Shown here piece by piece: positions 36,722 through 46,768 of a stretch of DNA of 64,000 nt. The notes under the pieces were generated by a model, which saw nothing but the letters and a program-made list of their open reading frames with translations, made no database searches and was not told the origin of the DNA. Origin of the DNA: Marinobacter nanhaiticus D15-8W (lineage in GTDB: Bacteria > Pseudomonadota > Gammaproteobacteria > Pseudomonadales > Oleiphilaceae); contig NZ_AP028878.1 of assembly GCF_036511935.1 (NCBI RefSeq), positions 5,022,001 to 5,086,000 on the forward strand, given 5' to 3'. A program made the position numbers and the translations under genes. Every line of letters starts with the position of its first letter. Position 1 is the stretch's first letter.

Positions 36722-37894
36722 TTACTGGGCCGGAGCCGCCTCGCCTTCAGGCTCACGAATTTCCACGTAAGTCTGCTCGGAGATTTCCGTATACGGTACC
36801 ACCTTGTCACGGAAGGACTTGTAGGACTCGTAGGCCTTGCCGGCCATCTCGTCCTGCTCGGCCAACTGCTTGACCGTTTCATCCGACATTTCGCGCAGGC
36901 GGTTGATAACGTCGTCCGGGAACCGCCGTAATTCGACGTTCTTCTCTTCCACCAGTTCACGCAGTGCCTCGTTGTTACGGGCGGTGAACTCCGCCAGCAT
37001 ATCGGCGTTCATTTCTCGGATCGCGACATCGAGAATGGCCTGCAAATGCTTGGGCAGCTTGTTGTAGGCATCGGCGTTGACGATCATCTCCAGCGCGGTG
37101 CCCGGCTCGTGCCAGCCCGGATAGTAGTAGTAATCGGCAATCTGGTGCAGACCGAAGGCCAGATCGTTATACGGACCGACCCACTCGGTAGCATCGATGG
37201 TACCGGTCTGCAGCGCGGTGAAGAGTTCACCGCCCGGCATGTTCACCGGTGTGCCACCGGCTTTTTCCAGCACATCGCCGCCGATACCCGGGATACGCAT
37301 CTTCAATCCCTTCAGGTCCTCGACGCTGTTGATTTCCTTGTTAAACCAGCCACCCATCTGCACGCCGGTGTTGCCACCGGGCCAGGGGATAACGCCGAAC
37401 GGTTCATAAGCCTCGCGGTAGAGTTCCAGGCCACCACCATGGAAAATCCAGCCGTTGTACTCCTGCGCGGTCAAACCAAAAGGAACCGTGGAGAAAAACT
37501 GGGCCGCCGGGATCTTGCCCTTCCAGTAGTAACCGGCCCCATGGCCCATTTCAGCCGTACCCTGGGATACCGCCGAGAAGACTTCCAGAGCCGGCACCAG
37601 GTCGCCCGCGCCATAGACAGTGATATCGATCTGCCCATCGGTCATTTCGCGAACGTTATCGGCCAAGCGCTCTGGGCCGGTACCCAGACCCGGGAAATTC
37701 TTGGGCCAGGTGGTAACCATCTTCCACTTGTAAGTCTGTTTTTCTTCGGCGGGAGCGGCTGCCTGTTCGGCACTGTTGGCCTGGTTGTTGGCGTCGGTTT
37801 CAGTCGAGGCGCTTTCCTGCTCCTGGGAGCATCCAGCCAGGCCGAGGCCCATCGCACCGGCCACGAGGGCCGCCAATAGGTTGCGACGTTTCAT
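36722..37894 (-). CDS. dctP: TRAP transporter substrate-binding lipoprotein DctP/TakP-like
   Basis: A 390-residue receptor. The N-terminus has a lipoprotein signal (LAALVAGAMGLGLAGCSQ with lipobox LAGC), then a low-complexity Ala/Gln/Glu linker (about 28-60). The core has WPKNFPGLGTGPERLADNV, GGWFNKEINSVEDLKGLKMR, ATEWVGPYNDLAFGL and YYYYPGWHEPGTA; the last two are characteristic of TakP-like receptors, which bind alpha-keto acids as calcium or sodium salts. A link to lactate or other hydroxy acids is also possible. AAGGAG precedes the ATG. Being on the opposite strand from dctQM is uncommon. Confidence 0.9.
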   Translation of the reverse strand: MKRRNLLAALVAGAMGLGLAGCSQEQESASTETDANNQANSAEQAAAPAEEKQTYKWKMVTTWPKNFPGLGTGPERLADNVREMTDGQIDITVYGAGDLVPALEVFSAVSQGTAEMGHGAGYYWKGKIPAAQFFSTVPFGLTAQEYNGWIFHGGGLELYREAYEPFGVIPWPGGNTGVQMGGWFNKEINSVEDLKGLKMRIPGIGGDVLEKAGGTPVNMPGGELFTALQTGTIDATEWVGPYNDLAFGLHQIADYYYYPGWHEPGTALEMIVNADAYNKLPKHLQAILDVAIREMNADMLAEFTARNNEALRELVEEKNVELRRFPDDVINRLREMSDETVKQLAEQDEMAGKAYESYKSFRDKVVPYTEISEQTYVEIREPEGEAAPAQ

Positions 37895-38121
37895 GTTTTC
37901 TCCTTCTTTATCATTGTTGTTTGCTTCCGGGCCCGGCCGTAGCCAGGGCGCCGGAGATCCTGCTGACACCTATACTAAGGGACTATCAAGGGATCCTAGC
38001 GTGACTTATATTCTTTCATCTTGCTCTTATTCGAAAGTCTGAACCGATGAAAGTTTTTTATTTCATAGGTTAGGAATTGCAACTTTGCCATTGATCCCAA
38101 CCTGTCGCTAGTCGCGGCTGA

Positions 38122-40287
38122 TCAAAGTTGCTCCAGAGGAGCATAGGCCAGAACCAGCCATTTTGCCCCGTCGTCGAAGTTGACCTGGACCCGGGTATGG
38201 TGGCCGGAACCCTCGCAATTCATTACCACGCCCTCGCCGAACTTGGGATGGCGTACCCGCTGGCCCAGTTGCAGCCCGGCCTGTTCCATCGGGGAGGAAT
38301 CGAACAGCCCCTCATTCGGCCGCTGAACCATCGCCGGTCGCGTCACCGTATTGCGCAGCCGCACTTCCTGGATGCAGTCGCCAGGAATCTCACGCACGAA
38401 GCGTGATAAGGCATGGAACTTCTCCTGACCATACAGCCGACGGGACTCGGCGTAGGTCAGTATCAACCGCTTCATCGCCCGGGTGATACCGACATAGGCC
38501 AGGCGCCGCTCCTCCTCCATGCGTCCTGGTTCCTCCAGGGACATACTGTGTGGGAACAGCCCTTCCTCTACACCGGCCAGGAAAACCAGCGGGAACTCCA
38601 GGCCCTTGGCGGAGTGCAGCGTCATCAGCTGCACGCTGTCCTGGTTGTCGTCCGCCTGGGATTCACCCGCGTCCAGCGCCGCCTGGGCGATAAATTCCGA
38701 TAGCGGATCTATACCGTCTTCCACCTCGAAATCCGCCATGGCGCTGACAAGCTCTTCCAGGTTTTCCACCCGGGCCTGCGCCTTCTCGCCTTTTTCATTG
38801 GCGTGGTGGTCGCGCAGGCCGCTGTCCTGGATAGCGCGTTGAGTCAGTTGCTTGAGATCCAGTTCGTCCTGGTCGGCAGCCAACCCTTCGATAATGGAAA
38901 CGAATTGCTGCAAACCGGTCTTGGCGCGACCTTTCATGGCCCCGGCTTCAAGCAGTCGTTCGGTCGCCTGCCAGAGGGAAATCCCCTGCCCGGTGGCCAT
39001 TTCCCGCAGATCCGCCAGGCTCTTGGCGCCGATACCCCGGGGCGGCGTATTAACCACGCGTTCGAAGGCTGCATCGTCGTGCCGGTAGTGCACCAGCCGT
39101 AGATACCCCAGGGCGTTGCGGATTTCCTGACGGTCGTAGAAACGCAGCCCGCCATAGACCCGATATGGAATACCCTGGCGCAACAAGGATTCTTCCAAGA
39201 CCCGGGATTGCGCATTGGAGCGATAAAGAATGGCTGCTTCGCTGCGCAGGTTGCCGTCATTGACCCAGGCACTGATGGTATCGGCGATGTAGTTGGCTTC
39301 GTCCTGCTCGTTGAAGGCGGCGTAGAGACTGATCGGCTCGCCCTCGACACCATCGGTCCAGAGTTCCTTGCCCAGGCGACCCTGGTTGTTGGCGATAACC
39401 GCATTAGCCGCCTTGAGGATGGTCTGGGTGGAACGATAATTCTGCTCCAGCCGCACCATCCGGGCATTGGGAAAATCCTGCTGGAATTTCTGGATGTTCT
39501 CGATCTTGGCGCCGCGCCAACCGTAGATGGACTGGTCGTCGTCCCCGACGATGGTCAACGGCACCCGGTTACCCGCCAGCACCTGCAGCCAGGCGTACTG
39601 GATGGTGTTGGTGTCCTGGAACTCATCCACCAGGATGTGCTGGAAGCGACGCTGGTAATGGGCCAGCAGCTCGGGCCGGTGTAGCCAGAGCTCATGGGAG
39701 CGCAACAGCAGCTCGCCAAAATCCACCAGGCCGGAAAGCTGACACTGCTTTTCGTACTGGCGATAGATCTTCAGCATCACCGAGGTGAAGTGATCGTCAG
39801 GGTTCTCCTGGATATGGTCCGCCCGCAGCCCCTCATCCTTCTGCCCATTGATGAACCACTGCACCTGTTTCGGCGGCCAGCGGCTCTCATCGATCTGCTG
39901 TTCGCGCATGACCCGCTTGATCAACCGCACCTGGTCGTCGCTATCCAGCACCTGGAAGTTCTCCGGCAGCCCGGCGTCCTGGTAGTGAGCACGCAAGAGG
40001 CGATGGGCAATGCTGTGGAAGGTACCGAACCACATGCCATGGCCATGCAGGTTCATCAACTCCCCGATACGGTGGCGCATCTCCCGCGCGGCCTTGTTGG
40101 TAAACGTGACGGCAAGGAGACCAGTGGCCGGCACCTGGTCCACCTGCATGAGCCACGCCATGCGGTGCACCAGCACGCGGGTCTTGCCCGAACCGGCACC
40201 GGCCAGCACCAGCAGGTGATCGTTCTGCGCCGTCACCGCCTCACGCTGGGCGTCGTTCAGGGAATCGATAATCGGGGAGACGTCCAT
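38122..40287 (-). CDS. uvrD: DNA helicase II UvrD
   Basis: A 721-residue SF1 helicase (E. coli 720). It begins MDVSPIIDSLNDAQREAV like UvrD. Walker A is LVLAGAGSGKTRVLV; motif II is HILVDEFQDTNTIQYAW; motif III is GDDDQSIYGWRGA; motif V is LMTLHSAKGLEFPLV; motif VI is RLAYVGITRA. The C-terminal Tudor-like domain is present (VRHPKFGEGVVMNCEG, ending WLVLAYAPLEQL). UvrD unwinds DNA in mismatch and nucleotide-excision repair. No LexA box was recognised upstream. Confidence 0.95.
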   Translation of the reverse strand: MDVSPIIDSLNDAQREAVTAQNDHLLVLAGAGSGKTRVLVHRMAWLMQVDQVPATGLLAVTFTNKAAREMRHRIGELMNLHGHGMWFGTFHSIAHRLLRAHYQDAGLPENFQVLDSDDQVRLIKRVMREQQIDESRWPPKQVQWFINGQKDEGLRADHIQENPDDHFTSVMLKIYRQYEKQCQLSGLVDFGELLLRSHELWLHRPELLAHYQRRFQHILVDEFQDTNTIQYAWLQVLAGNRVPLTIVGDDDQSIYGWRGAKIENIQKFQQDFPNARMVRLEQNYRSTQTILKAANAVIANNQGRLGKELWTDGVEGEPISLYAAFNEQDEANYIADTISAWVNDGNLRSEAAILYRSNAQSRVLEESLLRQGIPYRVYGGLRFYDRQEIRNALGYLRLVHYRHDDAAFERVVNTPPRGIGAKSLADLREMATGQGISLWQATERLLEAGAMKGRAKTGLQQFVSIIEGLAADQDELDLKQLTQRAIQDSGLRDHHANEKGEKAQARVENLEELVSAMADFEVEDGIDPLSEFIAQAALDAGESQADDNQDSVQLMTLHSAKGLEFPLVFLAGVEEGLFPHSMSLEEPGRMEEERRLAYVGITRAMKRLILTYAESRRLYGQEKFHALSRFVREIPGDCIQEVRLRNTVTRPAMVQRPNEGLFDSSPMEQAGLQLGQRVRHPKFGEGVVMNCEGSGHHTRVQVNFDDGAKWLVLAYAPLEQL

Positions 40288-40584
40288 GGACAACCATACA
40301 TTCGCGGGAAATGGAGACGGGATTATAACAAGCCGGTCAAGGCAAGCGACCCAACCATTGATCGAGTATCACGATTCCGGACTCTTGAACCAAACGATCT
40401 CACGACAGGCTTCGGCCACATCGTCGAGCTCAATTTAAACGCCTTCAAGCACCGCGATTTGTCAACTCTGGTGAAATGAAACGCGATTCATACCTTTCGC
40501 CACATTTCGTAGTAGATATTGCGCGGCCTCCCTGTAGGATTGCACCGCTTTGGTTCGCAACACATCCTTCATGAGTCATCTGTG

Positions 40585-42198
40585 ATGCTTTCGTCCCTGA
40601 AAATCTCCCACAAACTGGCATTGATGGTCTTTGTTGCCATCCTCTCCTTCGTGGTTGCTGAAACTCTGACCATCTTGGCCGAAAGGGAGAATTCTGGTCG
40701 TCTGGGAGAAGTAGAGCAGAAACTCTACCCGACTCTCGAACTTTCTACCGTCAACCTCGGGCAGTTGTCGCTCATCGAGCTGCAGATAAACAGTGCCGTC
40801 GCGACTGGCGACGAAACCCAGCTGGAGGCAACCCGGGCGGACTATCAGTCCATTCGCGATAACCTGAAAGAAATCGGCCGTCTCAACCCTGCCATTAGGA
40901 AGGAAGCCGAAGCTCTCTCAGCACAGGTGGAAGCCTACTACTCCAATGCCACGCGAATTGCTGCCAGTTTTATCGACGGTACGGCGGACTTTAGCCGTAT
41001 CGGCGATGAAGCCGCTGCAAATGCAGAGCGGCTGGAGCGTCTGCGGGCCGCCATGACCGAAATGCGCAGCATGACGCGAGATCGGTTCACCCGATCCATC
41101 AGCGAAACCCTCGACGCCTCGCAGGAAGCATCGACCCTGAGCGTCATCATTATGATTATCGCCACCGTCGTGCTGATCGGCCTGAGCCTTGTCATCGGTC
41201 GCTCGATCAGCCGCAGCCTGGGCCAGATCATCAACTCGCTGAAGAGCATGGCCTCTGGCGAAGGCGATCTGACGTCGCGCCTCGAATATGACGGCAAGGA
41301 CGAACTTCGAGAAGTGGTCACCAACTTCAACGCATTCGTCGAGAAACTTCACCGTTCGTTTGCCACCATCAGTCGCGACGTCGACGGGCTCAACTCGGTT
41401 TCCCAGCAACTGACCGTCGCCAGCAACCAGAACCTCGAGCGCATTCAGGATCAGTCGGAAGCCATTTCAGCGGCCCGGCATGCGGTTGCGGAACTGGTTA
41501 AAAGTGTCGAAGAAGTTGCAGGTTTTGCCAGCAATGCATCTGACCAGACCCAGGACGCAGCAAGCTTCGCGCAGAAAGGTTATGCAACAGTCAGCACCAA
41601 CATCGACACGATCCGTTCACTGGCAGACGATGTCGAGGCAACCGCTGGTCTGGTCAACCGGTTCGAGGAATTCTCAAACAAGGTGAGCGGCTTACTCGAT
41701 ACGATCCAGGCCGTCGCAGAACAAACGAATCTGTTGGCACTCAATGCCGCTATTGAAGCCGCGCGGGCTGGCGAGCATGGCCGCGGTTTTGCCGTGGTTG
41801 CCGATGAAGTCAGGGGCCTCGCCGTACGAACCCGCAGCGCCACCGAGGAAATCCACACCGTTATCAACGATCTTACCCATACCTCAGGGTCGGCGGTTAA
41901 ATCGATGCAGCAGAGTGTGCAGCGCGCCCATGAAGGTGTTGATGCAACTACCGAGTCCGGTGAAATGCTTAAACGCATCCTGGAGAGCGTAGAGTCCATC
42001 AGCAGCATCAATGAGCAGATTGCCGCGGCAACATACGAGCAAAGCACGACCTTCAACTCGGTAACCCAGCACATTACCGATATTCACAACAATGCTGAAC
42101 AGGTCAGCGCCAGCACCCGCGAACTGGACAATGTCAGCAACGACATTCATCAGATCAGCGACGGACTGAGCACAGTAGCCGGCCAGTTCAAAGTCTAG
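40585..42198 (+). CDS. Methyl-accepting chemotaxis protein
   Basis: A 537-residue chemoreceptor. A membrane segment lies near residues 10-30, then an all-helical periplasmic sensor of about 150 residues (four-helix-bundle type), a second membrane segment near 180-200 ([20 protein letters not shown]), a HAMP domain ([20 protein letters not shown] onward) and a long cytoplasmic coiled coil whose tip is [20 protein letters not shown]. There is no CheR/CheB-docking pentapeptide at the C-terminus (ends AGQFKV). The ligand is unknown. It is followed by a porin and a PstS-like protein, which suggests a link to phosphate or a similar anion. Confidence 0.92.
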   Translation: MLSSLKISHKLALMVFVAILSFVVAETLTILAERENSGRLGEVEQKLYPTLELSTVNLGQLSLIELQINSAVATGDETQLEATRADYQSIRDNLKEIGRLNPAIRKEAEALSAQVEAYYSNATRIAASFIDGTADFSRIGDEAAANAERLERLRAAMTEMRSMTRDRFTRSISETLDASQEASTLSVIIMIIATVVLIGLSLVIGRSISRSLGQIINSLKSMASGEGDLTSRLEYDGKDELREVVTNFNAFVEKLHRSFATISRDVDGLNSVSQQLTVASNQNLERIQDQSEAISAARHAVAELVKSVEEVAGFASNASDQTQDAASFAQKGYATVSTNIDTIRSLADDVEATAGLVNRFEEFSNKVSGLLDTIQAVAEQTNLLALNAAIEAARAGEHGRGFAVVADEVRGLAVRTRSATEEIHTVINDLTHTSGSAVKSMQQSVQRAHEGVDATTESGEMLKRILESVESISSINEQIAAATYEQSTTFNSVTQHITDIHNNAEQVSASTRELDNVSNDIHQISDGLSTVAGQFKV

Positions 42199-42285
42199 AT
42201 CGATCAGCGCCTAAATCACCTTTTCACACATCTGCGCCTTCCCCGGGACCGGGGGAGGCTCACGCACGCGTAACTGGAGAAACCA

Positions 42286-43461
42286 ATGACACGCAAAATA
42301 CTGAGAATCGCACCTCTGGTCCTGGGCGTTGCCGCTGCCCCAGCCCTGGCCCAATCCGACGCAGAGCGGCTGGACCAATTGGAACAGCAAGTCTCGTCAC
42401 TGCAACAGCAGCTGACTTCCGCGGCGGCCGACCGCGTACGCTTCAACGGCTTCTTCAGCACCGGCTATGCCACCGCGAACAATGATGCAGGCTTCGCCGG
42501 CATTGGCGAGCAATCCGAAGTCAAGGATCTCAGCCTGATGGCGCTGCAAGGCACCTTCACTCTGACCGATGATACCCAGGCGATCATGCAGTTGGTCTCC
42601 CGGGGTGAGGAGGACTGGGATACCGAGCTGGAATGGGCCTATCTAAGCCACCAGGCTACGAACGAACTGCAACTCCGTGCCGGCAAGATGCGCATCCCGT
42701 TCTTCATGTACTCGGACTCCCTGGAGTTGGGCTACGCCCAGCCTTGGGCCCGCCCGCCACAGGCTGTATACGGCCCAGTCACGGTAACCAGTTACGTGGG
42801 CGCTGACGCCACCTACACCTATAACCTGAGCGGTTCTTCCATCAACACCCAGTTGTTCACCGGCTTCACCGATGAATCCAGCGCAACAAGTGGTAATGAG
42901 GTCGAATTCCGCAACACGGTGGGTATCAATACCGAGTGGACGGACTACGTATGGAAGGTCCGTGCCGTTGCAGCAACGGCCGAAGTTTCCGTTGACAGCC
43001 GCCTGCTCGGTCAGCTCTTCGGGCAGAACACCTATACGCTTGCAGATGGAGAACGTGGCAACTTCTATGGCTTGGGTTTCGGTTATGACGATGGCACCTG
43101 GCAGATCGTCTCGGAAGTGACACGTATTGCCGTCGATGGCCCGTTCTATGACACCGACTCCGCCTACCTCACCGTCGGTCGACGGTTCGACAACATCATG
43201 CCGTACGCCACCGTGGGCTGGATCGAAACCAAGGACGACGACGAACGCGCTGGCCCCCTGTCAGCCGTTCTGGACCGGCGACGTGACGAGTACAGCCTCG
43301 GTGTGCGTTGGGATGTGCTTTCAGGTGTCGCCTTGAAGCTCGACTGGACCCACGCCCGCGGCTTTGGCGACGAGCCGGGTGGTTTGGATGCAGCAAGTGT
43401 ATTTGCCGAAGACATCGATAGCACCAACGTCTACACCATCAAAATCGATTCAGCGTTCTAA
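42286..43461 (+). CDS. Outer-membrane porin with N-terminal coiled coil
   Basis: A 391-residue protein. A signal peptide (LGVAAAPALA|QSD) is followed by a short coiled coil, ERLDQLEQQVSSLQQQL, as in trimeric porins that attach to peptidoglycan. The rest is beta-rich with alternate aromatics, such as VRFNGFFSTGYATANN, LELGYAQPWARPPQAVYG and the final YTIKIDSAF ending in phenylalanine. It resembles porins annotated as phosphate- or anion-selective, but selectivity cannot be told by eye. It starts 87 bases after the chemoreceptor and ends nine bases before the PstS-like gene, so an operon is likely. Confidence 0.78.
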   Translation: MTRKILRIAPLVLGVAAAPALAQSDAERLDQLEQQVSSLQQQLTSAAADRVRFNGFFSTGYATANNDAGFAGIGEQSEVKDLSLMALQGTFTLTDDTQAIMQLVSRGEEDWDTELEWAYLSHQATNELQLRAGKMRIPFFMYSDSLELGYAQPWARPPQAVYGPVTVTSYVGADATYTYNLSGSSINTQLFTGFTDESSATSGNEVEFRNTVGINTEWTDYVWKVRAVAATAEVSVDSRLLGQLFGQNTYTLADGERGNFYGLGFGYDDGTWQIVSEVTRIAVDGPFYDTDSAYLTVGRRFDNIMPYATVGWIETKDDDERAGPLSAVLDRRRDEYSLGVRWDVLSGVALKLDWTHARGFGDEPGGLDAASVFAEDIDSTNVYTIKIDSAF

Positions 43462-43470
43462 GGAGCCATC

Positions 43471-43884
43471 ATGAAGCGTTTCCGTATTCTTCTTGTCGCC
43501 CTGATGCTGGGAACTTCATTGGCCCAGGCTGAAGTGGTAGTCATCGGTAACCCGGCAGGCCCGGATACTATCTCCCTGGATCAGGTCCGTGACATTTTCC
43601 TGAACCGAAGTAAAGCGCTGCCCGGTGGCCAGCGAGCAGTTCCCTACGAGCTTGCGGAAGGCAACGCAACGCGTGATGCCTTTCACGAAGCGGTGACTGG
43701 ACGCTCCAATGCGCAATTGAAAGCATTCTGGTCACAACAGGTCTTCACCGGTAAGGGGCAGCCGCCCCAGGAAGTGGGGACCGAAGCCGCGATGAAGTCT
43801 TCTGTGGCTTCTACCCCAGGCAGCATCGGCTATATCGATGCTGCCCAGGTCGATGACTCCGTCAAGGTAATCCTTAAGCCCTGA
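43471..43884 (+). CDS. Short PstS-like periplasmic protein
   Basis: A 137-residue protein with a signal peptide (MKRFRILLVALMLGTSLAQA). It contains a single PBP-like lobe: VVVIGNPAGPDTISLDQVRDIFLNRSKALPGGQRAVPY, the D-x-x-x-x-I-F-x-x-x-x-x-x-W-x-x-G type of segment in PstS-related proteins, and MKSSVASTPGSIGYIDAAQV, which in PstS is the G-x-I-G-Y strand. PstS is about 320 residues, so this is a small one-lobed relative of the kind found in many marine gammaproteobacteria. It may present phosphate or another anion to the chemoreceptor; that is inference. Confidence 0.82.
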   Translation: MKRFRILLVALMLGTSLAQAEVVVIGNPAGPDTISLDQVRDIFLNRSKALPGGQRAVPYELAEGNATRDAFHEAVTGRSNAQLKAFWSQQVFTGKGQPPQEVGTEAAMKSSVASTPGSIGYIDAAQVDDSVKVILKP

Positions 43885-43902
43885 ACTGTGCATTGACGGA
43901 AA

Positions 43903-43934
43903 AACGCCCGAGGCCAAAACCTCGGGCGTTTCTC
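43903..43934 (+). terminator. Terminator after the PstS-like gene
   Basis: CGCCCGAGG-CCAAAA-CCTCGGGCG stem, followed by TTTCTCTTTCTT. Confidence 0.85.
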
Positions 43935-43980
43935 TTTCTTGGGGAGAACGTGCAGATTTTCGGTATCAGGCGCAACGCAG

Positions 43981-45438
43981 TCAGTGCCGATCTCCGCGCG
44001 GCACCGTCTGCGGTTCGACGAACTCGAACAGGCCTTCGATACCACCCTCGCGGCCGACGCCGGAGGCTTTCATGCCGCCGAACGGGGCTTCCGGTGTGGG
44101 ACCGGTACCGGTGTTCCAGCCAACATGGCCGAAGCGCAGACCGCTGATCACTCGGCTGGCACGGGCTTCGTCGCCGGTGAAGACATAGGCGGCCAGACCG
44201 AATTCGGTGTCGTTACCGGCCTCGATCACCTCGTCGTCATCCCGGAAGGTTACCATGGGCACCAGCGGGCCAAAGGTCTCTTCCTGGGTGCACAGCATGT
44301 TCCGATTGATGCCACTGACGACGGTCGGCGGATAGAACAGGTCGTTGCCGCTGAGAGCTGAAGGCTCTTTGCCGGCGACCAGTTTGCCGCCCTTCTCCAG
44401 CGCGTCCTCGACATGCGTGCGCACCTTGTCGAACCCCGCCTTGTTAATCAGCGGCCCGATGTCGACCCCCTCTTTCATACCATCGCCTACGGTCATCTTG
44501 TTCACCCGCTCGGCGACCTTTTCGCTGAAGCTCTCGACGATGCTCTCCTGAACGTAGATACGGTTGGCGCAGACACAGGTCTGACCGCTGCCGCGGAACT
44601 TGTTGGCGATCAGGTTATCCGCCGCCGACTCCAGATCAGCGTCCTCGAAGACGATGAACGGCGCATTGCCGCCCAATTCCAGGGCCAGCTTCTTCACCCA
44701 GCCGGTACTGTTTTCCATCAGCGTGCGGCCAACTTCGGTAGAGCCCGTGAAGCTGAGCATTGGCATGTCCGGGGATTCGCAGAAGACCTTGCCGATCATG
44801 CTGGACTTGCCCATCACCAGGCTCACCATACCCGGCGGCATCTTGACCACATCGTGCATTAGGGAAAACAACGCGATCATGGTCAGCGGCGTTTCGCTGG
44901 CCGGTTTGATCACGGACGGGCAGCCGCCTGCCAACGAGGCGGATAGCTTCTTGGCGATCATGCCGATGGGGAAGTTCCAGGGCGTGATCAGACCGGCCAC
45001 GCCGATCGGCCGATAATGCACCGTCCAGGTGCAATTCTTGGGCTCTTCCTCAATAGTGTGGGATTTGAGGTGATCGATCTTCTTGGCGCAATAGTCGAAG
45101 AAACCGGCCGCATATTCGACTTCACCCTGTGCTTCCTTAAGCGGCTTGCCGTGCTCCAGGCACAGGATGCGACCAACCTCCTCCTTGTTATCCAGCAGGG
45201 CATCGCGGATACCGATAAGCCATTCGCGACGTGTTTCCAGGTCATAGGGCTCGGTCAGTTTGAGCGCCTTCTTGGCTTCGCTGATGGAGCGCTGTACATC
45301 GTCTTCGGACATCGACGCGACCTGGGCCAGCACCTCACCGGTCGCCGGGTTGTAGACATCGAACGTGTCTCCGGACGACGTGACCCACTGCCCTCCGATA
45401 TAACCATCAAAATGCTTCAGTAACGGTGACTGAATCAT
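43981..45438 (-). CDS. gabD: NAD(P)-dependent succinate-semialdehyde dehydrogenase
   Basis: A 485-residue aldehyde dehydrogenase. Conserved sites are the oxyanion-loop Asn in TPWNFP, the general base Glu in LELGGNAPFIVFEDAD, and the catalytic Cys in GQTCVCANRIYVQ (near residue 288), where the second Cys two on is typical of GabD. ETFGPLVP and PFGGMKASGVGREGG complete the match. The reaction is succinate semialdehyde to succinate. AAGGAG lies before the ATG. It is divergent from the acetylpolyamine amidohydrolase gene, which fits a polyamine-to-GABA-to-succinate route, but GABA transaminase and others are not in the window. Confidence 0.9.
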   Translation of the reverse strand: MIQSPLLKHFDGYIGGQWVTSSGDTFDVYNPATGEVLAQVASMSEDDVQRSISEAKKALKLTEPYDLETRREWLIGIRDALLDNKEEVGRILCLEHGKPLKEAQGEVEYAAGFFDYCAKKIDHLKSHTIEEEPKNCTWTVHYRPIGVAGLITPWNFPIGMIAKKLSASLAGGCPSVIKPASETPLTMIALFSLMHDVVKMPPGMVSLVMGKSSMIGKVFCESPDMPMLSFTGSTEVGRTLMENSTGWVKKLALELGGNAPFIVFEDADLESAADNLIANKFRGSGQTCVCANRIYVQESIVESFSEKVAERVNKMTVGDGMKEGVDIGPLINKAGFDKVRTHVEDALEKGGKLVAGKEPSALSGNDLFYPPTVVSGINRNMLCTQEETFGPLVPMVTFRDDDEVIEAGNDTEFGLAAYVFTGDEARASRVISGLRFGHVGWNTGTGPTPEAPFGGMKASGVGREGGIEGLFEFVEPQTVPRGDRH

Positions 45439-45742
45439 GTCGGCTCCTTGTGATTGGGCTCACGAGCCCGTGGATATCCATTCCCTCTCTCGGCCGTCAA
45501 GCGTGGCAGGCTGAAGAAACGGACGTCCAGTAGGCTCCTGTTTCATTCATCAGAGTTGCCGAACCATAGTGGCCGATGTTCCGGCGATGGACAAGTACAC
45601 AGGTTACGGCTCCCCGCCAGTAACCAGTCGGCGCTTGAGCCTCGCAGGAAAGGGTGCCTATACTCGCAGGATGGACGTCCCGGATGCACCCGGCTTATTC
45701 GCCAACGACTGACGGTTTGACAAGACCTTTCGGAGCCCTGCT
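45439..45742. other. Divergent promoter region gabD / acetylpolyamine amidohydrolase
   Basis: About 300 bases without a gene between divergent genes. I see no clear operator or repeat. Confidence 0.5.
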
Positions 45743-46768
45743 ATGAAAGCGTTTTTCCACCCTGCACAGGATCTGCACATCCCGAAAACCTACTTTACCC
45801 GGGGCCAGATGCGCGAGCCCCAGGAGATTCCGGCACGTACCGGTGAGTTGCTCGAAGGTTTGCGTTCGATGGACTTTTCGGTGCTCGAGCCAGCCGACCA
45901 GGGGCCTGGTGCAATCGCCAAGGTGCATGACCTGGGCTATCTGCGTTTCCTGGAGTCCGCCCATCGGGACTGGACCGCGATGGGAGACGACTGGGGCGAC
46001 GAAGTCATGTCCAACATCTATGTTCGTTCACCCAATCACTTGCAAGGTGTGCTGGCCCAGGCCGCGCGCTATCAAGCCGATGGGAGCTGTCCTATCGGCG
46101 AGAACACCTGGCATGCGGCCTACTGGTCGGCGCAGACGGCCCTGGGTGGCGCCGATGCACTCATGGCCGGCGATCGCACCGCCTACGCCGTATGCCGCCC
46201 CCCCGGTCATCACGCCCGTCGTGACGCCGCCGGCGGCTTCTGCTACCTCAACAACGCGGCCATCGCCGCCGAATCCCTCAAGCGTCGCTTCGAGCGCATC
46301 GTCATCCTGGATACGGATATGCACCACGGCCAGGGTATCCAGGAAATATTCTATGACCGGGACGATGTGCTCTATATCTCGATCCATGGCGATACCACTA
46401 ACTTCTATCCGGTCGTGAGCGGTTTCGAGAACGAACGCGGCGAAGGTCGCGGTTACGGATACAACATCAACCTGCCCATGCAGCACGGTTCATCCGAAGA
46501 GGATTTCTTCACTAAGGTGGACGAAGCAGTGAAGGCCATCCGTCTGTTCCAGCCGGATGCGCTGGTGTTGGCGCTGGGTTTCGACATCTACAAGAATGAC
46601 CCGCAAGCCAAGGTGTCCGTTTCGTCCGAGGGTTTTTGCACCCTGGGCAAACGCATCGCTGACGTAAACCTGCCTACCCTCGTAGTTCAGGAAGGCGGTT
46701 ACGATCTGGAAGCGCTATCCCAGAACGTACGTCAGTTCTTCAGCGGGCTGGAAGGTCGCTCGCTCTAG
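45743..46768 (+). CDS. Acetylpolyamine amidohydrolase (histone deacetylase family)
   Basis: A 341-residue zinc hydrolase of the class II HDAC fold. The active site has PGHHARRDAAGGFCYLNN (two histidines near 155) and LDTDMHHGQG with the zinc-binding aspartate and histidine (near 193-195), and a later LALGFDIYKNDP aspartate. The opening MKAFFHPAQDLHIPKTYFT and the GYGYNINLPM region are those of the acetylpolyamine amidohydrolase group (AphA). It removes the acetyl group from acetylated putrescine, cadaverine or spermidine. CGGAG precedes the ATG. Confidence 0.88.
   Translation: MKAFFHPAQDLHIPKTYFTRGQMREPQEIPARTGELLEGLRSMDFSVLEPADQGPGAIAKVHDLGYLRFLESAHRDWTAMGDDWGDEVMSNIYVRSPNHLQGVLAQAARYQADGSCPIGENTWHAAYWSAQTALGGADALMAGDRTAYAVCRPPGHHARRDAAGGFCYLNNAAIAAESLKRRFERIVILDTDMHHGQGIQEIFYDRDDVLYISIHGDTTNFYPVVSGFENERGEGRGYGYNINLPMQHGSSEEDFFTKVDEAVKAIRLFQPDALVLALGFDIYKNDPQAKVSVSSEGFCTLGKRIADVNLPTLVVQEGGYDLEALSQNVRQFFSGLEGRSL

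Noticed and set aside
40436..40465. FliA-type (sigma-28) promoter before the chemoreceptor
   Set aside because: TAAA is followed after 14 bases by GCGATTTG, which is a poor match to GCCGATAA and has the wrong spacing.
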